Part shown: positions 35,985-43,564 of the stretch, piece by piece
Numbering within the stretch: the stretch's first letter is position 1
Layout of the letters: each line of letters starts with the position of its first letter
The notes under the pieces: generated by a model
The model's database searches: none
Seen by the model: the letters and a program-made list of their open reading frames with translations, nothing else
What the model was told of the DNA's origin: nothing
Made by a program: the position numbers and the translations under genes
NCBI RefSeq assembly: GCF_009711135.1
Contig: NZ_WMIC01000003.1
Coordinates: 62,001 to 126,000 of the forward strand
Source: Flavobacterium sp. LC2016-01
GTDB taxonomy: Bacteria; Bacteroidota; Bacteroidia; Flavobacteriales; Flavobacteriaceae
Direction: 5' to 3'
Length of the DNA: 64,000 nt

Positions 35985-36746
35985 ATGTTCGGAATTTGCA
36001 ATTTAGCCATAGTACCCGTTCGAGCCGAAGCTAGTGACAGAAGTGAAATCGTTACACAACTTTTGTTTGGCGAACACATCGAAATCTTAGAACGCCATAA
36101 TCAATGGGCACGAATAAAAATTCAGTTTGATGATTACGAAGGCTGGGTCGATTCAAAACAATATCAGGTAATTTCTGAGGAACAATACAATCAATTAAGC
36201 AAAGAAGCCATTATTCTAAATGCTGATTTAATTGATTATATCACCGCACCGGATAATTTATTGCTTCCAATTCCGCTTGGTGCTTCCTTGACTTTTTTGA
36301 ATAACAGCGAAATCAATACTTCTAATTTTGATTTTGAAGGAACCAAAACCAGTGGTATAAAACCAAAAAGCGCTTTAATAAATACTGCATTTATGTACTT
36401 GAACGCGCCATATCTTTGGGGAGGAAAAACTCCTTTCGGAATCGACTGTTCCGGTTTTACTCAGATGGTTTACAAATTAAACGGCTACAAAATTCACCGC
36501 GATGCTTCTCAGCAGGCGCTTGATGGCGAACCTTTAAGTTTTATTGAAGAAAGCGAACCAGGAGATTTAGCCTTTTTTGATAACGACGAAGGAAATATCA
36601 TTCACGTCGGCATCATTATGGAAAACAATTACATCATTCACGCCAGTGGAAAAGTACGTATTGACCGTTTAGACCACACCGGCATTTACAATCCGGAAAT
36701 CAACAAACACACGCATAAACTAAGAGTGATTAAAAAGATTATTTAA
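35985..36746 (+). CDS. NlpC/P60 (C40) cysteine peptidase with SH3-like domain
   Basis: Cell-wall-type gamma-D-Glu-meso-DAP endopeptidase family, 253 residues. N-terminal bacterial SH3 domain (CNLAIVPVRAEASDRSEIVT, EGWVDSKQYQ), then the C40 domain: LWGGKTPFGIDCSGFTQMVY (catalytic Cys near 153), HRDASQQAL, GDLAFFDNDEGNIIHVGIIM (catalytic His near 203) and IHASGKVRIDRL. No signal peptide is evident, which is odd for a murein hydrolase but recurrent in this Bacteroidota subgroup; it may act on recycled muropeptides in the cytosol. Confidence 0.92.
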   Translation: MFGICNLAIVPVRAEASDRSEIVTQLLFGEHIEILERHNQWARIKIQFDDYEGWVDSKQYQVISEEQYNQLSKEAIILNADLIDYITAPDNLLLPIPLGASLTFLNNSEINTSNFDFEGTKTSGIKPKSALINTAFMYLNAPYLWGGKTPFGIDCSGFTQMVYKLNGYKIHRDASQQALDGEPLSFIEESEPGDLAFFDNDEGNIIHVGIIMENNYIIHASGKVRIDRLDHTGIYNPEINKHTHKLRVIKKII

Positions 36747-36833
36747 ACACGAATTGCACAAATTAACACCAATTAAAAATCTTTTAAATCCGTGTAATCT
36801 GTGGCTAAAAAATTCGTAAAATCCGTGTTTAAG
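36747..36833. repeat. Imperfect CACGAATT-type palindrome
   Basis: AAACACGAATTGCACAAATT pairs imperfectly with the far end AATTCGTAAAATCCGTGTTT, with ATCCGTGTAATCTGTGGC inside. It belongs with the CACGAATT family at 41523-41611 and 43391-43467. Convergent position between the peptidase and AraC genes suggests a shared terminator. Confidence 0.55.
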
Positions 36834-37674
36834 CACTAATACGAATCGTCTTTCTAAACTCCGAAGGACTATTCCCTCTTTGCTTTTTGAAGAATTTATT
36901 AAAGTGACTTTCATCCGTAAAACCAAATTCATACGCAATTTCGTTAATTCGCTTATCACTGAATTGCAAACGGTGTTCAATCAGTTTTGTTTTATAATTG
37001 CTGATATATTGTTGCATCGTTTCATCAGCATGTTTTTTAAAATAACGCCCTAAATAGGTGTTCGAAATTCCGAAATAATCACTTATTGACTCTGCTTTAA
37101 TCTTCTCCGGATAATAAATATTCGTCTGAATGTATTGCAAAATATCCATTGCTTTTGCTTCCGTTCCCACATTTACTTGTTCTGGTAAATACTTCGCAAT
37201 ATTTCTGGCAACGATAATAATCAAAGTATTCACCAATTGCTGAATCAATTCCTGATTGTACACATCCTTATCCTGATGCTCTCGCATAATCGCTTCAATC
37301 ATCACTTTTACCAGACATTTATCAGCTTGATTTTTCAAAATACAGCCCGGCTGGTGATTGGCATTCTGCAAAATATATTCTAAACGCTGAATATTTTCAT
37401 TTTGCAGACTAGAATTCTTCAAATAAATATCATTAAACCTCAAAAAGAAAAACTTCGTTTCGGTTTCAATAGTAAAATTATGGCAATCTTCCGGCGTCAG
37501 TAAAAACATATGTCCGGCATCATATTCAAAAATATTTTTGTTGATGCATTGTGTTCCGGTTCCTCCTAAAATATAAACCAATTCAAAGAAATTATGGCGA
37601 TCGCCAACATCCGGATATTCATCCAAAGTTTCAAAAGAAACGGTAAACGGCTCGTATAGATTTTCTTTTCTCAT
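36829..37674 (-). CDS. AraC family transcriptional regulator
   Basis: 281 residues from the ATG at 37674. N-terminal AraC-type cupin sensor (DRHNFFELVYILGGTGTQCI, GHMFLLTPEDCHNF), C-terminal double HTH: IQTNIYYPEKIKAESISDYF and FGISNTYLGRYFKKHADET (HTH1), then FSDKRINEIAYEFGFTDESH and FNKFFKKQRGNSPSEFRK (HTH2, canonical). Divergent from the aldo/keto reductase gene with 119 bp between starts, so it most likely controls that gene and itself. Ligand unknown. Confidence 0.92.
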   Translation of the reverse strand: MRKENLYEPFTVSFETLDEYPDVGDRHNFFELVYILGGTGTQCINKNIFEYDAGHMFLLTPEDCHNFTIETETKFFFLRFNDIYLKNSSLQNENIQRLEYILQNANHQPGCILKNQADKCLVKVMIEAIMREHQDKDVYNQELIQQLVNTLIIIVARNIAKYLPEQVNVGTEAKAMDILQYIQTNIYYPEKIKAESISDYFGISNTYLGRYFKKHADETMQQYISNYKTKLIEHRLQFSDKRINEIAYEFGFTDESHFNKFFKKQRGNSPSEFRKTIRISA

Positions 37675-37697
37675 GACTTGTAAATAATTTGAAGTTG

Positions 37698-37705
37698 CAA
37701 ATTTA
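37698..37705 (-). promoter_or_regulatory. Candidate -7 element for the araC-type gene
   Basis: Minus-strand TAAATTTG with a TTG 21 nt upstream (CAA at 37727-37729 on plus), close to the consensus spacing. Start near 37691, leader about 17 nt, in agreement with the ATG at 37674. Confidence 0.5.
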
Positions 37706-37751
37706 CATAAAAAAGACAAATATATACAAGTTTACACTCTTAAAAATGGTA

Positions 37752-37759
37752 TAATTTTG
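37752..37759 (+). promoter_or_regulatory. Candidate -7 element for the aldo/keto reductase gene
   Basis: TAATTTTG fits TAnnTTTG, 34 bp before the ATG. No TTG at -33, consistent with dependence on an activator such as the divergent AraC-type protein. Confidence 0.45.
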
Positions 37760-37793
37760 CCAAGTGAAATTTAAGATTTAAAAATACAACATT

Positions 37794-38780
37794 ATGGAAT
37801 ATAGAAAATTAGGCAACACCGAACTTGAATTATCAGCAATAACTTACGGTGCATTTGCCATTGGCGGAAATATGTGGGGCGGAAACGAAAAGAAAGATTC
37901 AATCGATTCTATCCACGCTTCAATTGATCATGGCGTAACTACAATTGACACTGCTCCTTTTTACGGATTCGGTTTAAGCGAAGAAATGATTGGCGAAGCA
38001 ATTAAAAGCCAGGATCGTTCTAAAGTGCAATTGTTAACCAAATTTGGTTTGGTTTGGGACGGAAGCAATAACGAAAAAGGCGATTTCTTTTTCGACGCCG
38101 ATGATAATGGCAAAAAAATTCCAGTTTATAAATATTCATCCAAAGAAAACGTAATCAAAGAAATTGAAGAAAGTTTAAAACGTCTTCAAACTGATTATAT
38201 TGATTTATTGCAAATTCACTGGCCAGATTCCACTACTCCAATTTCTGAAACAATGGAAGCCGTTGAAACTTTAATCCAACAAGGAAAAATCAGAGCGTTT
38301 GGCGTAAGTAATTATAGTATTCCGCAAATTCAGGAAGCTCAAAAAACAGTTCAGATTGCATCCAATCAGGTGGCGTACAGTATGCTGAACCGCAAAATCG
38401 AAACCGATTTAATTCCGTTTACAGTGGCAGAAAACATCGGAATTATTGCTTACAGCCCCATGGAAAGAGGTTTATTAACCGGAAAATATTTCACCGACAG
38501 CAAACTAAAAGAAAACGATCACAGAAATGGTTATTTCGGACAGTTTGATCTTCAAAAAGTAAAAACTTTGGTCGAAGAATTGAGTTCATTAGCAAACGCA
38601 AAACACATTTCAATTTCGCAGTTGGTTTTACGCTGGACATCATTACAAAAAGGAATTGCAATCGTTTTGGCAGGAGCCAGAAATGCAGAACAGGCAATCT
38701 CAAATGCCAAAACAATGGATTTCGATTTATCAACTTCAGAGCTTGATTTCATTAATCAGGCAATTTCGAAATTACAATAA
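37794..38780 (+). CDS. Aldo/keto reductase
   Basis: NADPH-dependent (beta/alpha)8 oxidoreductase, 328 residues. Seen: GVTTIDTAPFYGFGLSEEMI with catalytic Asp and Tyr near residues 50-56, VQLLTKFGLVW with the catalytic Lys, DYIDLLQIHWPDSTTPISET with the catalytic His, GVSNYSIPQI, YSPMERGLLTGKY, and the cofactor loop VLAGARNAEQAISNAK. Resembles the YajO/YakC-like general stress AKRs. Divergent from an AraC regulator. Confidence 0.94.
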   Translation: MEYRKLGNTELELSAITYGAFAIGGNMWGGNEKKDSIDSIHASIDHGVTTIDTAPFYGFGLSEEMIGEAIKSQDRSKVQLLTKFGLVWDGSNNEKGDFFFDADDNGKKIPVYKYSSKENVIKEIEESLKRLQTDYIDLLQIHWPDSTTPISETMEAVETLIQQGKIRAFGVSNYSIPQIQEAQKTVQIASNQVAYSMLNRKIETDLIPFTVAENIGIIAYSPMERGLLTGKYFTDSKLKENDHRNGYFGQFDLQKVKTLVEELSSLANAKHISISQLVLRWTSLQKGIAIVLAGARNAEQAISNAKTMDFDLSTSELDFINQAISKLQ

Positions 38781-38782
38781 TA

Positions 38783-38966
38783 TTTTAAACACATAGAAAC
38801 ATAGATTTCTTTGTCTATAAAGACGTTTCACTTGCATTAACAAACATAGTCTGCACAATCTTGTCATTCCTCGAAATGACAAACTTTGAGGGCTATGTGT
38901 TGAGAAACTAGTTTCTCTTTAAAACTCTTTTTTAGGTTCAAAAAACTATGTCTCTATGTGTTTAAA
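38783..38966. repeat. ACATAGAAACATAG-type palindrome
   Basis: Arms 38783-38804 and 38945-38966 match as a 22-bp inverted repeat with one mismatch (ends TTTTAAACACATAG and CTATGTGTTTAAAA). The same outer sequence forms the palindrome at 59882-60018. A second palindrome (38861-38882, TTGTCATT-CCTCGA-AATGACAA) lies within it. Confidence 0.8.
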
Positions 38967-38998
38967 AACAATCTCAAAAATTTAAATAATTAGAATTT

Positions 38999-39089
38999 GG
39001 GCGTGTTCGCCGTGGCGAACCGGGCTATCCGTTGCAATCTTTTATGCCGAACCCCGGCATAAAAGGATTTCCACTCCTATCCCTCACGC
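38999..39089 (+). other. Structured intergenic element, copy 1
   Basis: Closing stem GCGTG (39001-39005) with CACGC (39085-39089); hairpin 1 GTTCGCC-GT-GGCGAAC (39005-39020, sharing G39005); invariant block CGGGCTATCCG (39021-39031); hairpin 2 CTTTTATGCCG-AACCC-CGGCATAAAAG (39039-39065, perfect 11 bp); invariant block CTCCTATCCCTC before the closing stem. The second copy is at 51979-52091. It ends 31 bp before the mdaB start. Could be a structured RNA or a DNA element; not a coding sequence. Confidence 0.75.
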
Positions 39090-39120
39090 ATCCATTTTCA
39101 TAAGAAACAATCCCATAAAA

Positions 39121-39723
39121 ATGAAAAAAATATTTATCATCAATGGAAGTCAAAATTTCGCACATTCAGGCGGAAAATTCAACGAAACCGTTACCGACTG
39201 GACAATCGAATACTTAAAAAGTAAAAATTACGAAATCAAAACAACCGATATCAAACAAGACTTCAACCTGGAAGAAGAAGTAGAAAAATTCGCCTGGGCC
39301 GATACCATCATTTATCACACACCCGTTTGGTGGTTTCAATTGCCGAATCTTTTCAAAAAATACATCGACGACGTTTTCACAGCCGGCCACAACAAAGGAA
39401 TCTACAAAAGCGACGGAAGAAGCCGGGTAAATCCTGACATCAATTACGGAACAGGCGGACAATTACATGGGCGTAAATATATGCTGACCACAAGCTGGAA
39501 TGCACCAGCAACTGCTTTTACACTTCCGGGTGAATTTTTCGAAGAAACATCTGTAGATGAGGGAGCTATGTTTGGTTTCCATAAAATGAATAAATTTGTA
39601 GGTATGAAAAAACTGGACAGTTTTCATTTCCACGACGTTGAAAAAGGGGCAACTGCTGAAAACATTGTCATCTTTGAGAAAAATTACAAAAATCATTTAG
39701 AACAACTTTTTAAAACCTTATAA
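39121..39723 (+). CDS. mdaB: MdaB-like NAD(P)H:quinone oxidoreductase
   Basis: Flavodoxin-fold FAD/NADPH quinone reductase of the MdaB family, 200 residues; two-electron quinone reduction protects from redox cycling. Seen: FIINGSQNFAHSGGKFNETV, FAWADTIIYHTPVWWFQLPN (flavin-binding region near residues 57-76), FTAGHNKGIYKSDGRSR, MLTTSWNAPATAFTLPGEFF and a FGFHKMNKFVGMK block. It starts an apparent operon with a YgiN-like monooxygenase 2 bp downstream and a quinone reductase 12 bp after that. The mdaB-ygiN pairing is also seen in E. coli. Confidence 0.92.
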   Translation: MKKIFIINGSQNFAHSGGKFNETVTDWTIEYLKSKNYEIKTTDIKQDFNLEEEVEKFAWADTIIYHTPVWWFQLPNLFKKYIDDVFTAGHNKGIYKSDGRSRVNPDINYGTGGQLHGRKYMLTTSWNAPATAFTLPGEFFEETSVDEGAMFGFHKMNKFVGMKKLDSFHFHDVEKGATAENIVIFEKNYKNHLEQLFKTL

Positions 39724-39725
39724 TC

Positions 39726-40004
39726 ATGATCTCTATCACCGCTATCATCAAAAGCAAAAAGGAAAACATTGAAGACGTTAAAAATATGGTTCATTTTCTG
39801 GTAAATGAAACCAGAAAAGAAGAAGCTTGTATTCGTTACGATCTTCATAACACTGAAAATGTTTTCATCATTTGGGAAGAATGGAAAGATCAGGCTGGTC
39901 TTGAAATTCATAATAATCAGCCGTATTTGCAAGATTTTATTAAACGAAGCGAAGCGCTTGTTGCCGGGCCAATTCAGGTCTACAAAACAGTTCAAATTCT
40001 TTAA
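39726..40004 (+). CDS. YgiN-like putative quinol monooxygenase (ABM domain)
   Basis: 92-residue ferredoxin-like dimeric protein of the antibiotic biosynthesis monooxygenase family. Seen: ISITAIIKSKKENIEDVKNM, ETRKEEACIRYDLHNTENV (the RxEx-Y-l-h core), FIIWEEWKDQAGLEIHNNQP and the terminal GPIQVYKTVQIL. It follows mdaB by 2 bp. E. coli YgiN oxidises the menadiol made by MdaB, so the pair may form a quinone redox cycle; this role is inferred from the shared gene order. Confidence 0.88.
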   Translation: MISITAIIKSKKENIEDVKNMVHFLVNETRKEEACIRYDLHNTENVFIIWEEWKDQAGLEIHNNQPYLQDFIKRSEALVAGPIQVYKTVQIL

Positions 40005-40016
40005 GCTACCAAAATT

Positions 40017-40997
40017 ATGAAAGCACTTTTGACCAATACTTACGAATCTGAATTTGTAAGCACAGAAATTGAAAAACCAACTCCAAAAAAAGGAGAAGTT
40101 TTAGTTAAAATACACGCAAGCGGTGTAAACCCAATTGATAACAAAATCAGACTTGGACTTTCGCCTTATGCCTCTCCGGTTTTACCTGCCGTTTTAGGAA
40201 CCGATCTTGCCGGAGTTATTGAAGAAATTGGTGAAGGCGTAACCGATTTTAAAGTCGGCGATGAAGTGTACGGGCTTGCCGGAGGCGTTCTTGGTCTTCA
40301 GGGAACTCTCGCAGAATATACCGCCGTTGATGCTGATTTGTTGGCTCTAAAACCAAAAAATCTAAGCATGAAAGAAGCAGCGGGAATTCCGTTAGTTTTG
40401 TTGACGGCCTGGGAAGGTCTAATTGACCGGGCAAAAGTCCAAAAAGGAGATAAAGTTTTGGTTCACGCCGGCGCTGGCGGAGTTGGGCACATGGTCGTAC
40501 AACTGGCTAAAATCTTTGGTGCCGATGTTTATGCAACGGTTTCTTCTCAAAAGGCAGACATTGTAAAATCGTATGGGGCAACTCCAATTGATTACAAAAC
40601 AGAAACGGTAGAAGATTACGTTACGCAATATACGGACGGAAAAGGTTTTGACATTATTTACGATACCGTTGGAGGTCAGTCTCTTGACGATTCCTTTAAA
40701 GCGATTCGTCATTACGGTCAAATTAGCAGTTGTTACGCTTTTGGAACACATACTCTGGCCATAAGTTCACTTCGTAATGCAAGTATTCACGGTGTTTTTG
40801 TTTTACGCCCTATGATTGGCAACGAAGGAAGAAAACATCATGGCGATATTTTAAAAGAAACCACGAAATTAATTGAAGAAGGAAAACTTAAACCTTTAAT
40901 TGATCCTAGAAAATTTACTTTAGACAATGCTATGGAAGCGCATAAAGCAGTAAGTGACAATTCTGCAATTGGAAAAATTGTTGTAGATATCATTTAA
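40017..40997 (+). CDS. Zinc-independent MDR-family NADP-dependent quinone/enone reductase
   Basis: Medium-chain dehydrogenase/reductase, quinone oxidoreductase subgroup, 326 residues. Seen: GEVLVKIHASGVNPIDNKIR, VLGTDLAGVIEEIGEGVTDF, GDEVYGLAGG, nucleotide motif VLVHAGAGGVGHMVVQLAK near residues 145-163, and the C-terminal KFTLDNAMEAHKAV. The structural-zinc cysteine cluster is absent, as is typical for quinone oxidoreductases. Third gene of the mdaB-ygiN cluster. Confidence 0.9.
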   Translation: MKALLTNTYESEFVSTEIEKPTPKKGEVLVKIHASGVNPIDNKIRLGLSPYASPVLPAVLGTDLAGVIEEIGEGVTDFKVGDEVYGLAGGVLGLQGTLAEYTAVDADLLALKPKNLSMKEAAGIPLVLLTAWEGLIDRAKVQKGDKVLVHAGAGGVGHMVVQLAKIFGADVYATVSSQKADIVKSYGATPIDYKTETVEDYVTQYTDGKGFDIIYDTVGGQSLDDSFKAIRHYGQISSCYAFGTHTLAISSLRNASIHGVFVLRPMIGNEGRKHHGDILKETTKLIEEGKLKPLIDPRKFTLDNAMEAHKAVSDNSAIGKIVVDII

Positions 40998-41054
40998 TTT
41001 ATTAGGAATATATCTTGTAAAAAAACTAAATTGCTACTTCTTATCTATTTAAAT

Positions 41055-41516
41055 ATGAGCAATTACCATCTTGCGGAAATCAACATTGCAAAAATGAAAG
41101 GCGTCGACATCAACGACCCGATCATGAAAGAATTTGTAGACAATTTAGATCTTGTAAACACTCTAGCCGAAAACAGCGAAGGATTTGTTTGGCGACTTAA
41201 AGACGATAGTTACAACGCTACAAATCTAAATCCGTACAATGACGAACAGATTATTGTAAACGTTTCGGTTTGGGAAAGCATTGAAACTTTGGAGCATTAT
41301 ATGTACAAAACGTTTCACAGTGAGTTTTTAAAACGAAGAAAAGAATGGTTCATGAAATTCGGAAAAGCACATACCGCCATGTGGTGGATTCCCGCAGGAC
41401 ATATTCCAACGCTTGAAGAAGCTGTTGAAAAACTAGATTATTTACAACAAAACGGAGCATCAGAACTTGTTTTTGATTTAAGAAACAAATTTCCTGCTCC
41501 AAAACAAATCGCATAG
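41055..41516 (+). CDS. DUF3291-domain protein
   Basis: 153 residues from the ATG at 41055 (an in-frame TTG at 41031 is less likely). Seen: the DUF3291 pattern YHLAEINIAKMKGVDINDP, NSEGFVWRLKDD, NVSVWESIETLEHYMYKTFH, FGKAHTAMWWIPAGHIPTLE and EKLDYLQQNGAS. Dimeric alpha/beta-barrel-like proteins of this type are often neighbours of oxidoreductases; no activity is established. It ends the redox cluster and is followed by a strong palindrome. Confidence 0.88.
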   Translation: MSNYHLAEINIAKMKGVDINDPIMKEFVDNLDLVNTLAENSEGFVWRLKDDSYNATNLNPYNDEQIIVNVSVWESIETLEHYMYKTFHSEFLKRRKEWFMKFGKAHTAMWWIPAGHIPTLEEAVEKLDYLQQNGASELVFDLRNKFPAPKQIA

Positions 41517-41522
41517 TTATTT

Positions 41523-41611
41523 GTTTGCCACGAATTACACGAATTGGCACTAATTCTTCTCTTCTTAGAGAAAAAATTAATTCGTGAAAATTCGTGTAAT
41601 TCGTGGCAAAC
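41523..41611. repeat. CACGAATTACACGAATT palindrome
   Basis: Perfect 23-bp inverted repeat, arms 41523-41545 (GTTTGCCACGAATTACACG...) and 41589-41611, between convergent genes (6 bp after one stop, 5 bp before the other). Ends in ACCTTTTTTAT on the plus side. Very likely acts as a two-way terminator. Related to 36747-36833 and 43391-43467. Confidence 0.85.
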
Positions 41612-41616
41612 CTTTT

Positions 41617-42324
41617 TTATCTAATTCCGCCGAAAGCCCCGAAACACATATTCTTATGTAAAATTTCGACGCTTTTAAAACCTACTTTTTTCATCAAATC
41701 GAGTTGGTAATTCATCGATCTTGGAGTGTCTTCTTTGGCGATATAATCAAAGACATTTTGGCGATATTCCGCCCCTCCTATTCCTTCTAAATATTCTCCG
41801 TAACGTTGCCAGGTATATTCGTTTAACAATTCTGTATCCTGTGTAATCAAATCTGAAATCATAAAACAACCGCCCGGTTTTAATAATTTGAATATTTTGG
41901 TGAAAGTCGTTTCCCAATCCTGATCGTCGCGTAAATGGTGCAAAACGGCTCCAGCCAAAATAATATCAAATTGATTTTCGGGCAAGTTTACTTCACGAAT
42001 ATCCCCCTGCTTCACTTCCACTCTTCCCTTTGTTTCTACCGAAACTCTTTCAAAAGCTTTGTCCAGCATTGGCAAACTCAAATCGATCAAAGTGCAATTC
42101 AAATTCGGCAATTTCGAAAGCATCATTAAAGTATAATTTCCTGCACCACAGCCAATATCCAAAACATGAGTGGCATTTGGAACAATTCGTTTTGAAGCTT
42201 CCGTAATTAATTCTAAGGAAATTTTGGCGTCAATTGTAGATAATTGTCCCGTTTCTAAATTTGAAAATCGTTCGACATCATTATCAAACCTTTCTTTAAT
42301 CTCTTCAATAGTTGATTTTTTCAT
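41617..42324 (-). CDS. Class I SAM-dependent methyltransferase
   Basis: 235-residue Rossmann methyltransferase. Seen: motif I HVLDIGCGAGNYTLMMLSK near residues 58-76, motif II NCTLIDLSLPMLDKAF, VEVKQGDIREVNLPENQFD, motif IV IILAGAVLHHLRDDQDWE, and LLKPGGCFMISDLITQD. Closest in style to UbiE/small-molecule methyltransferases; substrate unknown. Divergent from a LysR gene with 191 bp between, so it may be a LysR target. Confidence 0.88.
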   Translation of the reverse strand: MKKSTIEEIKERFDNDVERFSNLETGQLSTIDAKISLELITEASKRIVPNATHVLDIGCGAGNYTLMMLSKLPNLNCTLIDLSLPMLDKAFERVSVETKGRVEVKQGDIREVNLPENQFDIILAGAVLHHLRDDQDWETTFTKIFKLLKPGGCFMISDLITQDTELLNEYTWQRYGEYLEGIGGAEYRQNVFDYIAKEDTPRSMNYQLDLMKKVGFKSVEILHKNMCFGAFGGIR

Positions 42325-42345
42325 AACTGTTTTTTTTATGCCTCT

Positions 42346-42430
42346 CGCAGATTTTGCAGATTGAACAGATATTTTTTTTCACAGATTAAATTATTTAAAG
42401 TGATAATCTGCTTTATCTGCAAAATCTGCG
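42346..42430. repeat. GCAGATTTTGCAGAT palindrome
   Basis: Perfect 16-bp arms CGCAGATTTTGCAGAT (42346-42361) and ATCTGCAAAATCTGCG (42415-42430), lying in the divergent promoter region of the methyltransferase and LysR genes. An unusual place for a terminator-like element. Word-like fragments of it (AATCTGC) also occur at 48602-48620. Confidence 0.75.
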
Positions 42431-42465
42431 GGAACATTATTTTTTTCAAAACTATCATTTCCATA

Positions 42466-42513
42466 AATACTTTAAAAATACTATTTTTATCAATTAATAA
42501 TACTTTAAAAGTA
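42466..42513 (+). promoter_or_regulatory. Candidate LysR operator: two direct copies of AATACTTTAAAA
   Basis: AATACTTTAAAAATA at 42466-42480 and AATACTTTAAAAGTA at 42499-42513, 33 bp apart (three helical turns). The second is a near-palindrome (ATACTTTAAAAGTAT) ending 2 bp before the LysR start codon. Spacing and self-symmetry fit an autoregulatory LysR-type binding region. Confidence 0.55.
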
Positions 42514-42515
42514 TC

Positions 42516-43394
42516 ATGGAATTACGTCATCTAAAATATTTTTTGGCTGTAGCCGAAGAACTGAATTTTACTAAAGCTTCAGAGAAACTTTTCATTTCAC
42601 AGCCACCATTAAGCCGTCAGATTATGGAATTAGAAGAAGAACTTCAGGCAAAACTTTTCATCAGAAACAACAAAAAAGTTGAATTGACCGAAGCCGGAAA
42701 ATATTTCGAAAAAGAAGTTCGGGAACTTTTTCAGCATTTGGAACGTATTTCCGTGAAAACGAAAAAAATTTCCGAGAATGTTTCGGGCGAATTTAGAATC
42801 GCGTACATCAGTTCGATTTATTCTTCTGTTATTTCAGAATTAATCAAACATCTAAAAATACAATTTCCGTACGTCAATTTCAAACTTTTTGAAGTTTCCA
42901 CAACCAAACAAATTACTGCTTTGGAGCAGGAAAAAATCGAAATGGGCATTATTCGTTCGCCTGTAAAATCTCCTAAAATAAAAGCACAATTATGGTTTCA
43001 GGATGGATTTTCTTTAGTTTATAATAAAAGCCTGATTCAGCCAAAATCTGAAAATGAAATTTCACAATTGAAAGATGAAACTTTTGTGTTTTTCAATAAA
43101 GATTATGCACCTCATTACCATGAAGTTTTATTAGAACTTTGCGCTTTTTATGGCTTTACGCCGAAGATTATCCACGAAGCCAATAACATCAATTCGATTG
43201 TACAATTGGTCAAAAACGGATTAGGAATTTCGATTGTTCCTTCAAATATTGCAAAGAATAATCTCGATCCTGAAATTGGTTTTATTGAACTGAAAAAAGT
43301 CAATTTACGTACGGATGTTTCGATTATTACTTCTAAAGAAGATAATTCTGAAATTACTCAATCTGCTGTTGATTTTTTATTGAAGAAGAGATAG
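42516..43394 (+). CDS. LysR family transcriptional regulator
   Basis: 292-residue LysR regulator. N-terminal HTH: MELRHLKYFLAVAEELNFTK followed by ASEKLFISQPPLSRQIMELE (canonical); C-terminal periplasmic-binding-like effector domain (residues ~90-290; GEFRIAYISSIYSSVISELI, VKNGLGISIVPSNIAKN). Effector unknown. Divergent from a SAM methyltransferase and just downstream of the mdaB redox cluster, either of which may be the target. Confidence 0.94.
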   Translation: MELRHLKYFLAVAEELNFTKASEKLFISQPPLSRQIMELEEELQAKLFIRNNKKVELTEAGKYFEKEVRELFQHLERISVKTKKISENVSGEFRIAYISSIYSSVISELIKHLKIQFPYVNFKLFEVSTTKQITALEQEKIEMGIIRSPVKSPKIKAQLWFQDGFSLVYNKSLIQPKSENEISQLKDETFVFFNKDYAPHYHEVLLELCAFYGFTPKIIHEANNINSIVQLVKNGLGISIVPSNIAKNNLDPEIGFIELKKVNLRTDVSIITSKEDNSEITQSAVDFLLKKR

Positions 43395-43467
43395 CCACGA
43401 ATTCACGAATTTTATTTTTAAAATCTTTGCGCAACTAAAAAGAAAAAATTCGTGAATTCGTGGCTAT
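43391..43467. repeat. CACGAATTCACGAATT palindrome
   Basis: Perfect 23-bp inverted repeat, arms 43391-43413 (ATAGCCACGAATTCACG...) and 43445-43467, overlapping the LysR stop codon and followed by a run of seven A. Probable terminator for the LysR gene, and member of the CACGAATT family. Confidence 0.85.
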
Positions 43468-43564
43468 AAAAAAACGTTACAATTTATCACAGCTTTCCCA
43501 CTCATAAAAAGAGAACTTTTAAATATCTTAGCACATTATAATTCTACACAAAATTTCAATAAAA

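Larger units (their letters stand above)
38781..39120. other. 340-bp intergenic region made of repeat elements
   Basis: No gene. Holds a long imperfect palindrome (38783-38966) with a smaller TTGTCATT palindrome nested inside (38861-38882), then the structured element at 38999-39089. Nearly the whole spacer is accounted for by these elements. Confidence 0.7.
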
